Part shown: in pieces, positions 10,328 to 21,509 of the stretch
Numbering within the stretch: the stretch's first letter is position 1
Layout of the letters: each line of letters begins with the position of its first letter
NCBI GenBank assembly: GCA_003049465.1
Contig: PYSS01000122.1
Location: 8,625 to 72,624 of the forward strand
From: Magnaporthiopsis rhizophila
Lineage: Eukaryota > Ascomycota > Sordariomycetes > Magnaporthales > Magnaporthaceae
Reading direction: 5' to 3'
Length of the DNA: 64,000 bases
Program-made: the position numbers and the translations under genes
The notes under the pieces: model-generated
What the model was told of the DNA's origin: nothing
Database searches by the model: none
What the model saw: only the letters and a program-made list of their open reading frames with translations

Positions 10328-10903
10328 TTACCAACTCACTACCCTCCCGTCTTCCAGCACACTCGTGCTGGCGACGCTTGGCCCGTCCTGGCCGTCCCCG
10401 TCGTTATACCATTGGCTCTCCCGGCCCTCCTCCTCCCCTGTTTCCTCCCCTGACTCCCCCACCTCGTCCGGTATCCTGTCCTCCTCGGTCGCGTCCGTCT
10501 CCTCCGTCCAGAAGCTCCACCCGTCCACGTACTCCACCACGACGACCTCCTCCGGTGCCACCTCTCGCGAGAGTGTGGACTTCTTCCTCGGCCGGTAGTT
10601 GAACGACCGGAGGTGGTCGGCGGGCCTGGGCTGCTTGGTCAGGACGTCGTCGAACCTCATCCCTAGGTCGTAGAGCCGGGAGAAGGTCTCCCGGTTCTGC
10701 CGGCGGCACGCCGAGTCGTGCTGCTCACCCCTGCTCCGGAGGTGGTCTAGGAAGACCGATGGCGGCGGCGGCACCCACTTGCCGTCCCGGTCCATGTGGA
10801 CCAGGGGGGCGGGCGCCACCTGGTTGCGGCCGACCCGCTTGAGGTTGGCCTTAAGCGCATTGCGCTTGGCCTCCCTCAGCAGGTCGCGCTTGACGTACGA
10901 CAT
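10328..10903 (-). CDS. Hypothetical protein, basic N-terminus and acidic tail
   Basis: An uninterrupted 191-residue frame with the GC-rich codon use of neighbouring genes. I do not recognise the family. Residues 1 to about 28 are basic and helix-prone (KRDLLREAKRNALKANLKR). A middle part includes VPPPPSVFLDHLRSR and RLYDLGMRFDDVL, and a strongly acidic, Glu-rich region covers about 140-165. No signal peptide or membrane segment is seen, so a nuclear or cytosolic role is possible. The 1.6 kb upstream has no convincing exon, though an upstream non-coding or coding exon cannot be excluded. It may be a lineage-restricted gene. Confidence 0.5.
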   Translation of the reverse strand: MSYVKRDLLREAKRNALKANLKRVGRNQVAPAPLVHMDRDGKWVPPPPSVFLDHLRSRGEQHDSACRRQNRETFSRLYDLGMRFDDVLTKQPRPADHLRSFNYRPRKKSTLSREVAPEEVVVVEYVDGWSFWTEETDATEEDRIPDEVGESGEETGEEEGRESQWYNDGDGQDGPSVASTSVLEDGRVVSW

Positions 10904-12495
10904 TTGCTTGGCGGGCCTGCAAGCATGTGGTCAGCGGGCTTGGGAACTTGAAATGAGCGCGCATAGATCCTCTGGTGGTGTTCACTGAAGGAGTGCGGTT
11001 GAATAATCCTGCGGGAAACTGACTTGGGCTAGAGAAACAACGGGACAAGATCCCAAGGGAAGGCGAAATGGTAGAAAAAGTCACAAGGCTGGATGTGCTG
11101 CTTCGGTTACGGCCATTTCTGCCGTGGGACGAGAGAAGATGGTGGAGCGAGAGGACGGAGTAGGTGAGAACGGGAAGAAGCTAGAGATACTAACTGGTAG
11201 GAGACTGATCTGATAGGAGGGTCGATATTCAGGCGAGCTTGGCCTTGGCCGTAGACTTCCGAGCAGACACCAGCTAGCGAGGGAAGAATTTGAAGGAGCA
11301 AGACTTGATAAAAGGGCGACTTGTGACCCTGAAATCCGAAATCGAGAAAGATGGCAAATGTCCCAGATGTCCTTCTAGCGATGGAGGGTGTATCGTATGT
11401 TTTCAGCAAGGGCAAAGCAAAGTCGGCTGAGGCGCAAGCGTGGTTTCTGGAGAGGTTGGTTCTCGTCACTGGTTTCTGAACCGCGAAAAAAAAGGATGGA
11501 AGAGCTATATGGTGGCGGACATCTGGTGCGGCGGCGGTCTTGGGTTGCTCTCCGGACTCCAAGGACGGGGAAAAAAACGAGGGAAGCGTGGATGCGCCGG
11601 CGTATCTTAGTAGGGTAGGCTATGGCTGGCCTATCTAGGAGTTCCAGGAAGAGGATGAATGCTCTATTCTGGCGTTGATACTTTGAAAAGAAGCAAAAGC
11701 GAGGCAGCAAAGGCGAGCAAGCCGCGAAGGGAATAAATCTCGAACGAAGATCTGGTTCGGTCGGGCTTGTCTTTCCAAAAGAAAAAAAGAGAGAGATGAG
11801 GATAGAAACCAAGCCAATTCCAATGTGGGTGGTAGCCCGAAACAAAAAGGAAAAAAAAGGTCGTGGGTGTAAAAAAAAACCCCTCCAGACGCGGTCGGGT
11901 GCACAGAAAACAGGCGGCAGCGGCACGCGGTGGTTCCCAGATAAGTTGGAGGTTGGTCTTCGGAGATTTATCTGAGGGAGGAGCGTCTGCCATCTGAGCA
12001 GGAAGGTGTAAGTGAAGCAGACACAAGCTCCTCCAATCAGCACCGCAAACGGCGGCAAAACCCACTCCCGGGGTCTGGCCCGGGCTGATGGGTCGACCAA
12101 TGAAGAAGAGACGGCTCACGCCACCTGGGTAAGGGCATCTGGTCTTTGTGTCCACCTCAAGGTGACTCAGGACGGAGCTGTTCGCCTGTTTGCGCATTCA
12201 TCTGATTTGTTTGCACAGATGACCACAAGGCAACCCCCTTTTGATCAGTCAGAGATTGGCTACAGGCAAACAGATACAACAGACCAGCAGTCTGTGATTG
12301 GGTGCTCGGCCGTGCGTGGTGCTTTCTACAGATAACACAGAAGATGAATTCTACGAGATATGCCAACGCCCCGCATTCCAACATCCTTCCTGCCTGCCTC
12401 GAACCCTCTGGAAAGCCATGAAACCGAGATGCCCTGAATCCAACTTCCTGGAACCGCACGCCAAATTGCAACCCATGCCATCATGGAACCTTTCA
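10904..12495. other. Intergenic region, pyrimidine/purine tracts
   Basis: No convincing coding sequence is seen. The minus strand has long T/C tracts and splice-like signals that give open frames rich in F, L and S, which I read as a 5' leader/promoter for the 10328-10903 gene rather than protein. The right end is the 3' flank of the inositol phosphatase gene. Confidence 0.4.
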
Positions 12496-15400
12496 CTAGA
12501 GCTCCTCTCTAGAGCGCCTGAGGAAGAGCGCTAGTAGCGCCCGCTGCTTCTCCTCGACCGCTTTCCTCTCCTTGTCCTTGCCCGCCGCGGGCTGTGGGGC
12601 CCTGCAGACGCCGGCCTTGACGAGGACCTCGGCGAACCGGCGCTCCTTGGCTTGCCTCTTCTCGAGCGCCGCGAGGGCCTCGGCCACATCCCTGCCCGGG
12701 CCCCTGCGGAAGCTGAGCGACCGCCGTGCGACCGCCACGGGCGAGCGGGCGGTAGCGGCCGCTTCCCCGCCGGGGGATGATCTGAGCGCCTCCATATCCG
12801 CCCTACCGAATGGCGAGAGCTCGGCGAGCACTTTTGCCAGTGTCGACATCAAGAACACAAACGAAATGTTATGGTTGGGCGCCGACGCCAGGATGTCGAG
12901 CACTGCTGCTTTGTCGTCCTCGTCCTGCGTGTGGTTTAGCATCGCACCGCTGGTGCTGGCGCCAGGGGCGAGCGAGGGCAGAGCGGCCTGCTCGATGCGC
13001 GTCCAGAGCGGTATGGGGATGACGCCGTCGGTGAGGCCACGAAGGAGCAACAGCAGGACTTCGGTCACGGCCTCGAGTCTCTGTATCGTAGGCACTTCAG
13101 GCTCGAACGCATCTGCGATGTTCCTGTCCAGGTCGAGCATGTCTATGACCGATGCGGCCAGCTCGTTGCGCCGCGGATCTACAGAGGACCCTGGTTCGGC
13201 AAAGGGCCACTCTGGCTTGTCTCCCGGCAGTTCACACCCCACAAGCATTTGCTCGTCGGCAAGGGCACGCTCGGTAAGCGTCTCGACAGCCTCCGTAAGC
13301 TTAAACAGCTCTTTGGGGGCAGCACAGCGGACCTCTTGTTCATACGGTATCGAGCCAACTCTGGCGTCCCCCTTATCCTTGTCCTTTTCCGCCGATAGAC
13401 GGCCCACGAGAGCTCGGATACCTCCATCGGGTACCCGTATCAGTTCGTCCATCGACCGGCCGATGCACGTAGGCATCCAGGTGGCGCGCACCGGGATGAA
13501 GTGGTCTCGACCCTCCTCCACTCGCAGAACCAGGACATCCTCGAGCGAAGCCTGGCCATCGTTCAGCCGTGTGCAGAGGCCGATGTCGTCCACCACCATC
13601 TCGACCACAGCCTTAACGGTCTCGCCGGGTTCAAGCGTCACCTCTCTACCCAGATCAACAGCCTCAGATTCTTCCGCCTGCTCCCCCAGATCCGTGCGTA
13701 AAAACATGGTGGTGAGCCACTGTGCGCCGCCGTCTTGACCGTCGGTCGTAGGCTTCTCCACAAACGAGAAGCATGCGGGAACGCGGCCTGTGTTGGCGAG
13801 GGTCATGGGGAACGTCTTCTTCCTTAGGAACGTCACGTCCCCAAAGTCTATGATATCAGCCGACCCTGGGGCCAAGGGCTTTGTCGAGGCGTCCGGTCGG
13901 TCGGCCTTCTCCATCACGATGGTGATCGCTGGCCGGCCCTCGTTCTCGGCACGATCAAGCTCCCGAGCCACATCCGCGAGCACCTTGGCCTTGAGCTCAG
14001 GCACGGCTGCGTCGTAGTCCAGAGTAAATACCGAGATGACGGGCTTGTGATCCGACGACTGCACACGTTGGTGTGATGTGTATATATCTAGATGGATGTG
14101 ATCGTGGAAACCTTCTTTCGTGATCACATCGTCCCCGGACTCTTCGTCTCCATCCTCGTCGTACTCGTCGTAGTCGAACACTTTGCTGCTGCTCGGAGCG
14201 GGCGGCTGCTCGCCATCGTTGTCTGGATCGTAGTCGAACAATACCTCGTCATCGTCGGCCGCGTGGTCAATGCCTCTAGACTTCATATCCTCGTCCCTTT
14301 TACGGGCGTCCTCGGCGTCTTTGGTCTTCTGCTCGTAATCTTCCTTGTCCTTCCTTGTCCTGTAGAGGATGCGATCGCACCAGCTGGGCGCCCGCTTCTT
14401 CTCACTCGTATCGAAGAGCCCAACGGTGCCCACGTCGTACTTGTACGAGGGCAGAAACGTGATCGGTCCTTCCCTCCAGCCCTCGTGGAAGACTTTGCCC
14501 TCCCTCATCAGCCGCCGGAGCTGGTCGTGAGGGAGCAGCGAGTCTAGCGTCGCCTGTAGCGATGCTGGGTCCTCTGAGGGGTCTGGCATGAATTCGTCCG
14601 GATCTGGCAGCGAGAGAGAGGAGTCGTCTCCCTTGGTGTCCACCGTGCTCCGGGACTTGGTGGACCCTTCGTCTGTGAGGTCGTCACTGCTATCCGAGCT
14701 GCGCAGAACGATGGGGTCCTCCCCGCTCAAGGTTGTGTCCTGGTGGCCCTTCTTGCTCAGGTCATACTCGCCCCTGGTGTGGAGCATCAAGAGCCTCCGG
14801 ATGTCATCTCCCGGCAGCCCATCCATCCTGAAGTTGAGATCGCCGAACCAGAAGGCAAAGTCCTCGTCGCCGATCCTCTCCGGCTCGGTTCCGGTGCTTC
14901 CCGGGAAGGTGACGGGCTTGAACTGCGTCCGGCTGAGAATTTGACCGACATCCCAGACCCGGCGATCCAAGTACGTTGCATCATGGCCGCTGGCGAGATG
15001 GCAGTTTATGAAGGTCATGCGTGTAGTCTCCCCAACCACAATGCGCGCGGCCACAGCACCCTTGTTGCCCATGTACCCAAGGAGGCCAGTCCCAACCGTT
15101 GTCAAGCTGACGTTGCTGACGGACGGCGCAACATCCGGAGAGGCATAAATCAGTAGTAATAGGCCCAGTAGCTGCTCGCAGGCAACCAGCTCGTAGGCCT
15201 CTGGCAGAGCCGCCTCCAGCGCCATCTTCCACTTGCCCATTGTGCCTGGGTCCGCGTATACAACGCCTCTCATGTACTGAGTGGCGACATTGAGGTCCTC
15301 CACCTCTTGGAGCCCGAGGACATAGAGCCCAACCTTGTCTCCGCCGACCAGGCGGACGGCGTTGGGGTCATCGTCGAGGCTGTCGGTCGTGTCCTCCCTC

Positions 15401-15663
15401 TCGACGGCTGGGTTGCGTGAGACGTCGACGGTGGCAAGCCTCTTGTCGATGCCCCTGCCGGACACGAACCAGTTGGCGAGATCTTTGTCTGTGCCTGTGC
15501 AGGCGGCAACGTTCCATGTGCCCACCTTGACGCGCATGCGATGTGGTCGGACGTATTCCGAACGGCGGGCATGGACGGCGCGGTGGAGGGAGAGCGGGCT
15601 CGAGGTGAGATCGACATTATCGCCAGCGTCGGCGGGCGGGTCGGCGCTTGTGGGGGACGCCAT
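12496..15663 (-). CDS. Inositol polyphosphate 5-phosphatase with ASH and RhoGAP-like domains (OCRL/INPP5B type)
   Basis: It removes the 5-phosphate from PI(4,5)P2 and related lipids on endosomal/Golgi membranes. It is a single exon of 1055 residues. The catalytic domain runs from about 43 to 560, with all signature blocks present: GTWNVAAC (about 48-55), GLQEVEDL, GNKGAV, FWFGDLNFRMDG, APSWCDRILYR and SSDHKPVISVF. The domain is enlarged by two acidic, low-complexity insertions: a Ser/Asp stretch between the NFRMDG and PSYKYD blocks, and a DYDPDNDGEQ/DEYDEDGDEES stretch after the WCDRI block. An ASH-like beta domain follows (about 590-740, IIDFGDVTFLRKKTFPMTLANTG cut into shorter blocks), then an all-helical RhoGAP-like region (about 770-970). 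No PH domain is seen at the N-terminus. It is divergent from DCP1. Confidence 0.9.
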   Translation of the reverse strand: MASPTSADPPADAGDNVDLTSSPLSLHRAVHARRSEYVRPHRMRVKVGTWNVAACTGTDKDLANWFVSGRGIDKRLATVDVSRNPAVEREDTTDSLDDDPNAVRLVGGDKVGLYVLGLQEVEDLNVATQYMRGVVYADPGTMGKWKMALEAALPEAYELVACEQLLGLLLLIYASPDVAPSVSNVSLTTVGTGLLGYMGNKGAVAARIVVGETTRMTFINCHLASGHDATYLDRRVWDVGQILSRTQFKPVTFPGSTGTEPERIGDEDFAFWFGDLNFRMDGLPGDDIRRLLMLHTRGEYDLSKKGHQDTTLSGEDPIVLRSSDSSDDLTDEGSTKSRSTVDTKGDDSSLSLPDPDEFMPDPSEDPASLQATLDSLLPHDQLRRLMREGKVFHEGWREGPITFLPSYKYDVGTVGLFDTSEKKRAPSWCDRILYRTRKDKEDYEQKTKDAEDARKRDEDMKSRGIDHAADDDEVLFDYDPDNDGEQPPAPSSSKVFDYDEYDEDGDEESGDDVITKEGFHDHIHLDIYTSHQRVQSSDHKPVISVFTLDYDAAVPELKAKVLADVARELDRAENEGRPAITIVMEKADRPDASTKPLAPGSADIIDFGDVTFLRKKTFPMTLANTGRVPACFSFVEKPTTDGQDGGAQWLTTMFLRTDLGEQAEESEAVDLGREVTLEPGETVKAVVEMVVDDIGLCTRLNDGQASLEDVLVLRVEEGRDHFIPVRATWMPTCIGRSMDELIRVPDGGIRALVGRLSAEKDKDKGDARVGSIPYEQEVRCAAPKELFKLTEAVETLTERALADEQMLVGCELPGDKPEWPFAEPGSSVDPRRNELAASVIDMLDLDRNIADAFEPEVPTIQRLEAVTEVLLLLLRGLTDGVIPIPLWTRIEQAALPSLAPGASTSGAMLNHTQDEDDKAAVLDILASAPNHNISFVFLMSTLAKVLAELSPFGRADMEALRSSPGGEAAATARSPVAVARRSLSFRRGPGRDVAEALAALEKRQAKERRFAEVLVKAGVCRAPQPAAGKDKERKAVEEKQRALLALFLRRSREEL

Positions 15664-16576
15664 GGTACATATGCGGGAACCCGAGGGCGCAGATCACCGC
15701 TGCGGCGGGCGTCGTGGTCGAGGGTGGGTGCGGGAAGGGCGGAGAATGGCGATGAAGGTGGAAAAATAATGGTTCAAACTCCGAGGGTCTCGCCCTTTCG
15801 ACGACCTACTTGCTGCTAGCTCTAGGTGGCAAAGAGAACTGGCGGCGTAGTCAACCAGCGCAGCTCCGACAGTCCAAGGCTTTGGCGCTACGCACCATCA
15901 TGACGCGGTGGCTGGGTTCCAGTCAAGAGAAAAAGCAAGAATGCGGCATGGCGGTGATTGCGTTTCTGCCTTATGGTATTTGTCTTGCGCCCAGTTGATC
16001 CTGGAAATGCGCCGCGTTTTGCTGTGCAGCTCAGGCTGCCAGCCAGTCAAGTCCCCAGTGGAGACAAGGGGCTGCCTGTGATGTCTGACGGACCAGCCTG
16101 GGCTGGCGGGGTCAGGCACGCCACCAAAACTCCACAGGGGGCAGCTCCAAGCTCACAGACGCGAACTGTGCTTTCCCTACACAATACCGATTGTTAGCTT
16201 AGCGCCCAGCCCGGGGCGCGTCTTCACTATTACAGGCTGCCTGCTGTCGACGGCGCGCGCATCGACGACTAGACAAATGCAAACTGCTAACACCCAGCAG
16301 CTCCGGATTAGACAGCAAATCACGCACGCGACATCGCCCCGGGTGCGCAGGAGCCTCACTTGCTCTGGACATCACCACGGCCGACCTAGGAGGATACTGC
16401 GTTTCCCCTTTGGGGCCTCCCGAAACATCCTCTCCCGCCAGGTAAACCTTACCCCCTTGTGCCCAGAAGCTCTATTTGCCTGGCCTGCTAAAAGCTGTTG
16501 CTGAGGATAGTTCTAACTCCCTGGTAGCTCTCAATAGCTTGGTAGGGCCGCAAGCCCGACGCCGATCCCTACAGAC
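15664..16576. promoter_or_regulatory. Divergent promoter region between 5-phosphatase and DCP1
   Basis: About 0.9 kb between two divergent start codons. I see no gene or named element in it. Confidence 0.4.
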
Positions 16577-17329
16577 ATGAGCCGCGTGACACCCCGCAAG
16601 TCGCGGCACCGACACAGCGGAAGCAGCGGCGGCGGCGGCGCCAAGGCCACTGCTGTGGCAACGGACTACGAATCCGATGCGGCCCAGTACATGGAGGCGC
16701 GGGCCGACGCGCCGCAGGTGCTGCCATCGAACCGGACAAACACCGAGATCAACCTCAAGGTGCTGCAGCGCTACCTGCCCAGCATCCAGTCCATCGCCTC
16801 GATCGCCGCCAATGCCGTCGTCTACACATTCGATCCGGCCACAAATGCCTGGGACAAGGCCGGCGTCGAGGGGACCATGTTTGTGTGTGACCAGGAGCCG
16901 CTGTCGCTCGCCGGATCCAGCAGCCTGCCACGCAGCTGCGTCTTTATATTGAACCGCCGGGCCCTCGAGAACGTTGTCATCGACCTAGCTGTGGTTAATC
17001 ATTACGAGATCTCGGCCGAGCTGCTCATGTTTAGGCTCGAGCAGCCAGCAGCAGGTCCGGGCGAGCAGCCGCCCGACAAGGTCCTTGGGCTGTGGATCCA
17101 CGCCGACCAGGACGATACACGACAGAGCAACGCCGGCATCATCGAGGACCGCTGGAAGAGGGTGCGCGATGCCGGCGGGGTTGCTATTGGGCCTCAGCAC
17201 GGCAACACTGTCGGCGCTATCGGCGCAACAGAGGAATCGCTGGGCCCAGCAATGCAGGCTATTGGCCGCAAGCTGAGCCTCAGTGACCTGTTTGGGCGGC
17301 CAATGGATACCCAAGATCGTGGCGCGTAG
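16577..17329 (+). CDS. DCP1: mRNA-decapping complex subunit Dcp1
   Basis: It activates the Dcp2 decapping enzyme in cytoplasmic P-bodies. It is a single exon of 250 residues. After a basic, Gly/Ser-rich start (1-30), the EVH1/PH-like Dcp1 fold covers about 57-160. NLKVLQRYLPSIQSI is the N-terminal helix that contacts Dcp2; VVYTFDPATNAWDKAGVEG gives the strand pair around the conserved W; and FILNRRALENVVIDL is the next block. YEISAELLMFRL and KVLGLWIHADQD complete the fold, and a helix (about 185-198) contains EDRWKRVRD. The tail is short, like other filamentous fungal forms. The start gives MSRVTPRKSRH, and no upstream in-frame ATG is needed. Confidence 0.92.
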   Translation: MSRVTPRKSRHRHSGSSGGGGAKATAVATDYESDAAQYMEARADAPQVLPSNRTNTEINLKVLQRYLPSIQSIASIAANAVVYTFDPATNAWDKAGVEGTMFVCDQEPLSLAGSSSLPRSCVFILNRRALENVVIDLAVVNHYEISAELLMFRLEQPAAGPGEQPPDKVLGLWIHADQDDTRQSNAGIIEDRWKRVRDAGGVAIGPQHGNTVGAIGATEESLGPAMQAIGRKLSLSDLFGRPMDTQDRGA

Positions 17330-20034
17330 AATGTAATTCGGTGAATGAAAAAATGGTTAAAAAGTCACCTGTCAGGGATGCAGGCAGGAAAAATGATAAC
17401 GAAAGAAAAGAGAAAAACGGCTTCAACGCACACCTGGTTACGAACAACGCTCGCCAGGGCAAGAACAGCTCTTGCTAGAAGCACGGTATGGGTTACCACC
17501 GCAGATCTGTAGGCAGTGTAATTACCTTACAACCCCAGCCGAGTGCTGCACTGCCCATGGCAACATCCATGGTGTGGCTGCTGTCGACCAGATGGCGGCA
17601 CCCCTCTTCGTATCTTCCACAATACTGCGGCAAGGAGCACATCCCTCTAGGGCCGGGCTATCAGATCGCATGGCGCAAGGCTATACTCCTTCCACAGAAG
17701 CTCCCAGCCTTCCTCAGAGAAACTCCGGGATGCTTTACATACCAAGCCATAAGAAAAAGCACCCTTATCTAGCCCGATTGCTCTGGCCGCGGACCCCGTC
17801 CGGCCATCCAGAATACTTACTGAACCATCTTCTTCCCATCGTCAGCCTCAGCATGGATACCTCGCGCTTTGTTGTCCATCCAGGTGATGACAACCCAGAT
17901 GCGCCTTCCGCGGTCTGGCCCGAGGACCTGCATCTCAAGTCCCGAAGTATATCGAGGACTGGCCCCTGGCCAGGCTCAAGCTTCGCGTCCCGCAGAGGCT
18001 GGAGTCATTGTGAGTGTTCCTGATTCTTACGGCCAAGGAGACGCTGCCAGGACTTACAAGGATCTTCCCGCAGCCATAGATTCGGTGCAATGTGGCGATT
18101 GCGGCTCGGCCATTGCGGAAGCGCTGCAGTCGACAGTTGAAGGGGCTTGGGAGGCGGTGCGTGCGGGACTGAATCTCGTGGATTGGTCATGCCATCGTGG
18201 CCGTGTCGTCAATAGGAGATGCTGTTTCATTACGTCAATTCCTCGCCATGCACTCCATGATAGGTACAATATGTGCGCATGTGAATGGACGTGAACGGGT
18301 CGATATTGGACGAAGCCTACCAGGCAGAAGGCGGGAAGGCGAGACAGGGAGACGAGTCCTCCCGCATAAGCTGCTTCGTCATCGTATGCTCCAACTACAT
18401 AGCTAGGCTGGTATGCTTGCGGGAAGCCAGTGGGCCTACGTGGACTTGCCCTTGGCAACCGTGGGTGGACGTAGTGTGATATCGCCGATTCGTTTCGCCG
18501 GGGGATGCTACTACAGAAGGTGACTCGCCCATGCGCATCTGGAGAAGAGGGGATCATCGCTTTTATCGCTCCTTTAACATAACCCGGGCTTGAGCAGCGG
18601 AGCTGTTGCCCACCGTCTCTTTATCGCCAATGCTTCCACGCCCGGTCCAGAATGGAAATACAAGAATACCTGACATCCTCACTGGGCTCGCCGTCGGATG
18701 TCCGGGGTTAGATTGATGGAGCGACTTGGGGGCATCCGGAAGACGCCGTGATCTCCAAGTGCGTCGTGGTCGGGTCTTGTTTGTCCTAGGGGTCAGGGAG
18801 AAGGCCTCAGCAGAGCACCAAATAGACGCGGTCGATGACGATGGGGTAAGAAAGTTGAAAGGAGCGGCTGAATACGACATGGCCTAGGAGGTCGACGTCC
18901 AGCAGCTTGGGATTTTGCCGAAACTTGCCAAGAGTGTTGGTGCTTTCCTGCACGCTTTGTTAGCCCGAGAGTCTGAGCTTTGCAATTCTCTTTTGGGGGA
19001 GTCTGTGCGGTCGCCTGGCTCCCGGCCGAGCTTTTATTCTGAGTAGACTGATGCAATCGAGAGGAATCTGGTCCAGGCACAGGGGACTAGGCACTAAGGT
19101 CTGACATCAGCTCCTGCCAGCCCTAACCACCGTCGTTTTTTCATAGCGACCGACCAGACACAAGCCGATATACGACAGCCACGGGAGCGTGCACAGCCAG
19201 CAGAATGGGCAGCAGCAACAGAAAACATCAACGCTGCCAGCGAACGAAACAAGGAGGCCCGCAAAGTCTGCTGAGATATGCGCCCGCCGCTGACCTCGTC
19301 AGCAGTAGACACCATCCAGACCCGTGCAACTGCTCGTCCCCCTACGCGGACAACGGCTGCAGGCTTGCGTCTCTCCACAGCAGACGCATGGGCATGACTA
19401 CATCAGCTTCTTTCCATCCGAACCGGAAGCACACGCCCGATCCATCCTCTCGCAGTCACATGCATACCCCCAACTACGTTTGGCCTTCCTCGGACGGGGC
19501 CTGGCGATCGAGGGCGGCGCCCAGCATCGACGTGGCAATGCCCTCTCGGAGGGTCCCTGAAGCTTACCCGGCGCTGTTGCTACTGCTGCTGCTGCTGATG
19601 GCGACAGCTAGCCACGACAGCTCCGCCCGCGACGCCAGAGGCTCCGCGGCGGGCATGGGCGGTCCGTCCCCATTCACACGCGATGAACGCCAAGCCCGCG
19701 GTGAGGCCATGACGGTGACGCCGAGGCCAAAGGCGTGCCGCCAAAAGTTCATAAAAATGGACTTCGCCTGGCAGGTTCCTGGCAGATTGTGAAGCTTGCT
19801 CTTCATGCAGTCAAGTTAGTCGAGTCTTCAACCGGCCTCCTCTGACCAGACCTTCGCTCCTCGCTACTGCTACACCTCTAGGAGTCCGTTTGCGTTGCTC
19901 TCGCAGGCTCTGCAGATCATACCCAATATCTTGGATATCTGCGATAAAAGCCCAGCGTCCCTCGCTTCCGCTTTCCGTTTCAGACAGGCCCCTCACACTC
20001 CTCTTCAAGAAAAGCAAAGAGACACATCTTCACC
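17330..20034. other. Gene-poor 2.7 kb
   Basis: No supported gene is seen. A short protein-like run at about 17940-18005 (plus strand, YIEDWPLARLKLRVPQRLESL split over two frames) may be a remnant. A small CTG-type run lies near 19575-19600. The last few hundred bases should hold the promoter and a pyrimidine-rich leader of the fasciclin gene at 20035. Confidence 0.35.
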
Positions 20035-21509
20035 ATGCAGATCAAGCGAGTTCTGCCCCTGGCACTTGCCGGCGGCGTTGTGGCGCAGAACCAGAACATC
20101 AGCCTTGTGCCTCTGGCTACTGCTCTGGCTTCGCAGTCTGATCTTACCAGCCTACTTGGTGAGTTCCCGACGAGATGGACTTGATGTTTACAGGTGAAGA
20201 GAGGAAGAGAAAGAGACGACATAGCTAACACAATTGCTTATGCACCAACCAGCCATCCTCGGGACGCAGCCGACCTTCCTGGCTCAGCTGTCGCTGGCCC
20301 AGAACGTCACGTTCCTGGCGCCCAACAATGCGGCCATTAGCGAGTTCCTGAACGGGCCCAACGCAACGCCGGCCAACGAGACCAACGCCGTCGGTGTCGC
20401 CGCGCTGCTGAGCTACCACGTGCTCAACGGCACATTCTACGACTCGGACATCAAGGAGAACTCGCTCCTCGTCAACACGGCCCTGAATCTGGCCCCCTAC
20501 TCCAACCTCACGGGTGGTCAGCGCGTGCTCCTGAACCGCGCCGACGGCAACGCCACCATCACCTCGGGCCGGATGGACCTGGCCAAGGTCGTCACCTCAG
20601 TAAGTACCACGTGTGCTTGCTCCTCCTCCTGCAGCTTTCGGGATCTAACGCAAAGTTATCCAACAACCAACAGAACGTCAACTTCACCGGTGGCACCATC
20701 CATGTCGTTAACAAGGTCCTCACGGTCCCGGTCAACGACACGCGGACCATGATGGACATGAACCTGACGGCGGCCGTGGGCGCCCTGCGGCGGGCGTCGG
20801 TGGCCAACCGCGTCGACACGCGCCGCGACGTGACCATGTTCGTGCCCAACAACGACGCCTTCAACCGCATCGGCAGCATGGCCAACGGCCTGTCGACAGA
20901 GCAGCTGGCCGGCATCATGAACTACCACGTCGTTGACGGCCAGCTGCCGCTCTACGTGAACCAGCTGCGCAACCAGTCGGTCAACACCCTCAACGGCGCG
21001 CAGCTCACCTTCACCAACAACAGCGGCGTCATGTTTGTCAACGGCGCCCGCATCGTCCAGTCCAACGTGCTGACCAACAACGGCGTCATGTACGTCATTG
21101 ACAAGTAAGTGCCAGCCATCCTCTCCCATATACCCAGCCCCAAGTCATATCCAAGCAGGTATCCTAACCCATCATAAACAGCGTCCTCAACCCCGAGAGC
21201 GCCGCAGCCCGCCCCGCCGCCTCGGCCACCACCGGCTCGCCCGCCTGGGCCGAAGCCACCACCGGCCCCAGCGGCGTGCCCTTCACCTCGGGCATCGCCG
21301 GCCCCGAGGCCACCCAGGCCCCCGGCGGCGGAAACGGCGGCAGCAACCCCAGCCCCAGCCCCCAACCCAACCCCTCCAACGGCGGCGGTAACAACCCCTC
21401 CGGAGGAGGTGCCCGTAGCGCCGCCTCGCCGTCCTTCGGCAGCGGCTCTGTCGCCGCTGCCGCCGCCGCCGTCCTCTTTGGTGCCGCCGCCCTGTTCTCC
21501 AGCTGGTGA
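20035..21509 (+). CDS. Secreted fasciclin (FAS1) protein with Ser/Gly/Pro-rich stalk and GPI-type tail
   Basis: Four exons, 20035-20158, 20253-20599, 20674-21104 and 21182-21509, give 409 residues with consistent phases. The signal peptide is MQIKRVLPLALAGGVVAQ. FAS1 domain 1 covers about 25-170 (NVTFLAPNNAAISEF, LLSYHVLNG, TIHVVNKVLTVP), and domain 2 covers about 180-305 (VTMFVPNNDAF, IMNYHVVDG, VMYVIDNVLNP). Many N-x-S/T sequons suggest heavy glycosylation. A Pro/Gly/Asn-rich stalk is followed by an Ala-rich hydrophobic C-terminus ending SSW, as expected for GPI anchoring. Introns fall inside each domain and at its end. Related fungal proteins act in cell-wall adhesion, but a specific role cannot be read from the sequence. 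Confidence 0.91.

Noticed and set aside
11375..12100. 241-codon minus-strand frame
   Set aside because: Composition is F/L/S-rich from pyrimidine tracts, has no domain, and lies in the upstream region of another gene.
18054..18557. 167-codon minus frame
   Set aside because: No domain, unusual composition, and no neighbouring splice-supported exon.
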